Below are positions 62,514-64,000 of a stretch of DNA of 64,000 nucleotides, piece by piece. Below the pieces are notes generated by a model. The model was not told the DNA's origin, made no database searches, and was given only the letters and a program-made list of their open reading frames with translations. Origin of the DNA: Allobosea sp. UNC402CLCol (lineage in GTDB: Bacteria; Pseudomonadota; Alphaproteobacteria; Rhizobiales; Beijerinckiaceae); the NCBI RefSeq assembly GCF_000745475.1, contig NZ_JQJJ01000014.1:124001-188000 (forward strand), read 5' to 3'. How positions within the stretch are numbered: the first letter of the stretch is position 1; every line of letters begins with the position of its first letter. A program made the position numbers and the translations under genes.

Positions 62514-63563
62514 ATGTTCGAAGGTTTTGCTCGCTGGCGTAGCGCCTGCGTCGCCATGGTCTTTGGTTTCGCCGGCTCGCCGGCCTTGGCCCAGGCACCC
62601 GCGCCGAAGCCGCTCGACCCGCCCCAATCCGTGCGTGTCGCCTATGTCCCGATCATGAAGTTCGCCACCGCCTATGTTGCGGAGTCGCGCGGGCTCTTCA
62701 AGAAATACGGGCTCAACGTCCAGCTCGACAGCGTCAAATCCGGCACCGAGGCGATCGCCTTCCTCGACAAGGGCTCCGTCGATGTCGGCGGCATCTCGAT
62801 CGTCGCCTCGCTCTGGTCGGCGTGGAATCGCGGCCTCGATATCCGCGTGATCGCGCCGGGCGGGCTCGATCCGATGACCGACGGCCCGACCAAGCTGATC
62901 GTCCGCAAGGACCTGCTCGATTCCGGCGCGGTGAAGTCGGTCGCCGACCTCAAGGGCAAGCGCATCGCGGCGGCCGGCGGGCCGGGCAGCGGCGGCGAGT
63001 ATTTCGTCAGCAAGGCGCTGGAGAGCGCCAAGCTGACCTTGCGCGACGCGCAGCTCCTGAATGTCGGCAATGCCGACATGCCGGCGGCGATGGAAGCGAA
63101 GTCGGTCGATGCGGTGCTGACCTCCTCGCCCTATTCCGACCAGATCCTGAAGGCGGGCACCGGCAAGCTCCTGATGCAGGACATCACGCCCGGCCTGATG
63201 ACGGTCGCCTTCGTCGCCTCGGGCAAGTTCATCAAGGACCGGCCGGAGGTGGCCGAACGCTTCGTGCTGGCGATGACGGAAGCCGCGCGGCTGATGCAGG
63301 GCGCCGACTTCCTCGCCCAGCCCAATATGGACGGCTACCTGAAATATACCGCCTCGACGCCCGAGGCGATCAAGAACGGCGGCTCGGTGATCTTCGATCC
63401 CAATATGGCGATCCCCACCGACGGCCTCGCCGATATCGAGCGCGTGCACCGTGAGAACGGTCGCACCGAATACGACAAGCCGCTCGACATGGCGAAGGTG
63501 ATCGATGGCCGTTTCGTCGCCAAGGCCGTCGAGATTCTCGGCAAGGCCGCTCCGGCCAAGTGA
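62514..63563 (+). CDS. NitT/TauT-type ABC transporter substrate-binding protein
   Basis: 349 aa from the ATG at 62514 (AAAGGGAGGAACGG upstream). Signal peptide to about residue 26 (GSPALAQ). Mature SsuA/ThiY fold: VRVAYVPIMKFATAYVAESR, GTEAIAFLDKGSVDVGGIS, KGKRIAAAGGPGSGGEYFV. Ligands in this class range from sulfonates and nitrate to pyrimidine precursors and aromatic acids. Followed by a hairpin and an ATPase gene. The permease is expected just past the right edge. Confidence 0.9.
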   Translation: MFEGFARWRSACVAMVFGFAGSPALAQAPAPKPLDPPQSVRVAYVPIMKFATAYVAESRGLFKKYGLNVQLDSVKSGTEAIAFLDKGSVDVGGISIVASLWSAWNRGLDIRVIAPGGLDPMTDGPTKLIVRKDLLDSGAVKSVADLKGKRIAAAGGPGSGGEYFVSKALESAKLTLRDAQLLNVGNADMPAAMEAKSVDAVLTSSPYSDQILKAGTGKLLMQDITPGLMTVAFVASGKFIKDRPEVAERFVLAMTEAARLMQGADFLAQPNMDGYLKYTASTPEAIKNGGSVIFDPNMAIPTDGLADIERVHRENGRTEYDKPLDMAKVIDGRFVAKAVEILGKAAPAK

Positions 63564-63570
63564 GGCGGCC

Positions 63571-63590
63571 GGGCCGGCTCGTGCCGGCCC
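63571..63590 (+). other. GC-rich hairpin between binding protein and ATPase genes
   Basis: GGGCCGGC-TCGT-GCCGGCCC, a perfect 8-bp stem with a 4-nt loop, followed by GTTT only. It starts 8 nt after the stop of the binding-protein gene. Such stems commonly protect the upstream mRNA end so that the binding protein is made in excess over the ATPase. Confidence 0.55.
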
Positions 63591-63651
63591 GTTTGAACCG
63601 CGGTTCTCGGACAGGATCGATGCAACAACAACGAGCCCGGAGGGTCGGCCG

Positions 63652-64000
63652 ATGAATGCCGCCGCCATGCAGGCCATCGCCGCGCCGAAGATCGGCGCGC
63701 GCAATGTCAGCAAACACTATCCCACGGCCGACGGCACCATGGTCGCGCTGGAGGATTTCTCCCTCGACGTGGCCGACGGCGAATTCGTCTGCATCGTCGG
63801 CCCCTCTGGCTGCGGCAAGTCGACCTTCCTGCGGATGGTGGCGGGGCTGGAATCGATCTCGCTGGGCTCGATCGACATCCGTCCCGGCCAGGAGAGGGCT
63901 AAGCCGCTCAACAGCGTCGTCTTCCAGGAATACGCGATCTTTCCCTGGAAGACGCTGATCGAGAACGTCGCCTTCGGCCCGCAGATGCGCGGTATCGGTC
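63652..64000 (+). CDS. NitT/TauT-type ABC transporter ATP-binding protein, cut by window edge
   Basis: First 116 codons only; the gene runs past position 64000. Walker A GPSGCGKST and the Q-loop VVFQEYAIFPWKTLIENVAF, where PWKT is typical of SsuB/TauB-like ATPases. ATG at 63652; a second ATG lies five codons later. Sixty-one bp after a hairpin behind the binding protein, so these form one importer operon with the flavoprotein upstream likely linked. Confidence 0.9.
   Translation, partial: MNAAAMQAIAAPKIGARNVSKHYPTADGTMVALEDFSLDVADGEFVCIVGPSGCGKSTFLRMVAGLESISLGSIDIRPGQERAKPLNSVVFQEYAIFPWKTLIENVAFGPQMRGIG

Overview
The window is high-GC DNA with tightly packed genes and frequent 4-bp ATGA overlaps. 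Gene content points to an alphaproteobacterium of the order Hyphomicrobiales, with Bosea-like bacteria a plausible guess. The basis is folate-dependent TrmFO, a DUF1127 protein, a cyoABCD-SURF1 oxidase operon, many ABC importers of the Liv, polar amino acid and taurine/nitrate types, and palindromic intergenic repeats of the kind common in that order. No rRNA, tRNA, transposase, phage gene or CRISPR array was seen.

Layout. 1-4.2 kb: housekeeping genes (a Mth938-like protein and a squalene/phytoene-synthase-like protein that resemble mitochondrial complex I assembly factors, trmFO, DUF1127, one small unknown). 4.2-6.6 kb: a Zn/Cd/Pb-type P1B ATPase behind a MerR-type promoter. 6.9-10.2 kb: a class III CoA-transferase, a crotonase lacking both catalytic glutamates, and an MHS-type symporter. 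10.4-15.4 kb: cyoABCD plus SURF1, a quinol oxidase operon. 15.5-27.0 kb: a minus-strand sugar or sugar-acid operon (DHDPS-family aldolase/dehydratase, enolase-superfamily dehydratase, CUT1 sugar ABC importer, NAD-dependent sugar dehydrogenase/epimerase, an IclR-lactonase fusion, SDR, and a nearby M20 peptidase). Together these could make a non-phosphorylative route: uptake, oxidation, lactone opening, dehydration, cleavage. 27.6-32.3 kb: a Liv-type importer with LivM and LivG fused.

From 32.4 kb to the right edge the window is dominated by a catabolic island whose enzyme families recall quinate/shikimate metabolism: two type II dehydroquinate dehydratase homologues, three shikimate-dehydrogenase-like proteins that keep the catalytic Lys/Asp but have lost one or both substrate-carboxylate serines and look NAD-specific, three xylose-isomerase-like TIM barrels (the fold of 3-dehydroshikimate dehydratase), two KstD/fumarate-reductase-like flavoproteins, a third unrelated flavoprotein, two Gfo/Idh/MocA dehydrogenases, and an intradiol ring-cleavage dioxygenase. 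Small NIPSNAP, EthD-like and NTF2-like proteins accompany them. Three importers (polar amino acid type; Liv type with LivM-LivG-LivF in one polypeptide; NitT/TauT type) and five regulators (TetR, two IclR, LysR, and the IclR fusion upstream) serve the region. My reading is that the island takes up and oxidises one or more hydroaromatic or carbocyclic acids, aromatises them and opens the ring. The individual families are clear; the substrate and the pathway are inference.

The first gene is cut by the left edge and the last gene (an ABC ATPase) by the right edge. Start codons were chosen from ribosome binding sites and family length; a few remain ambiguous and are flagged.
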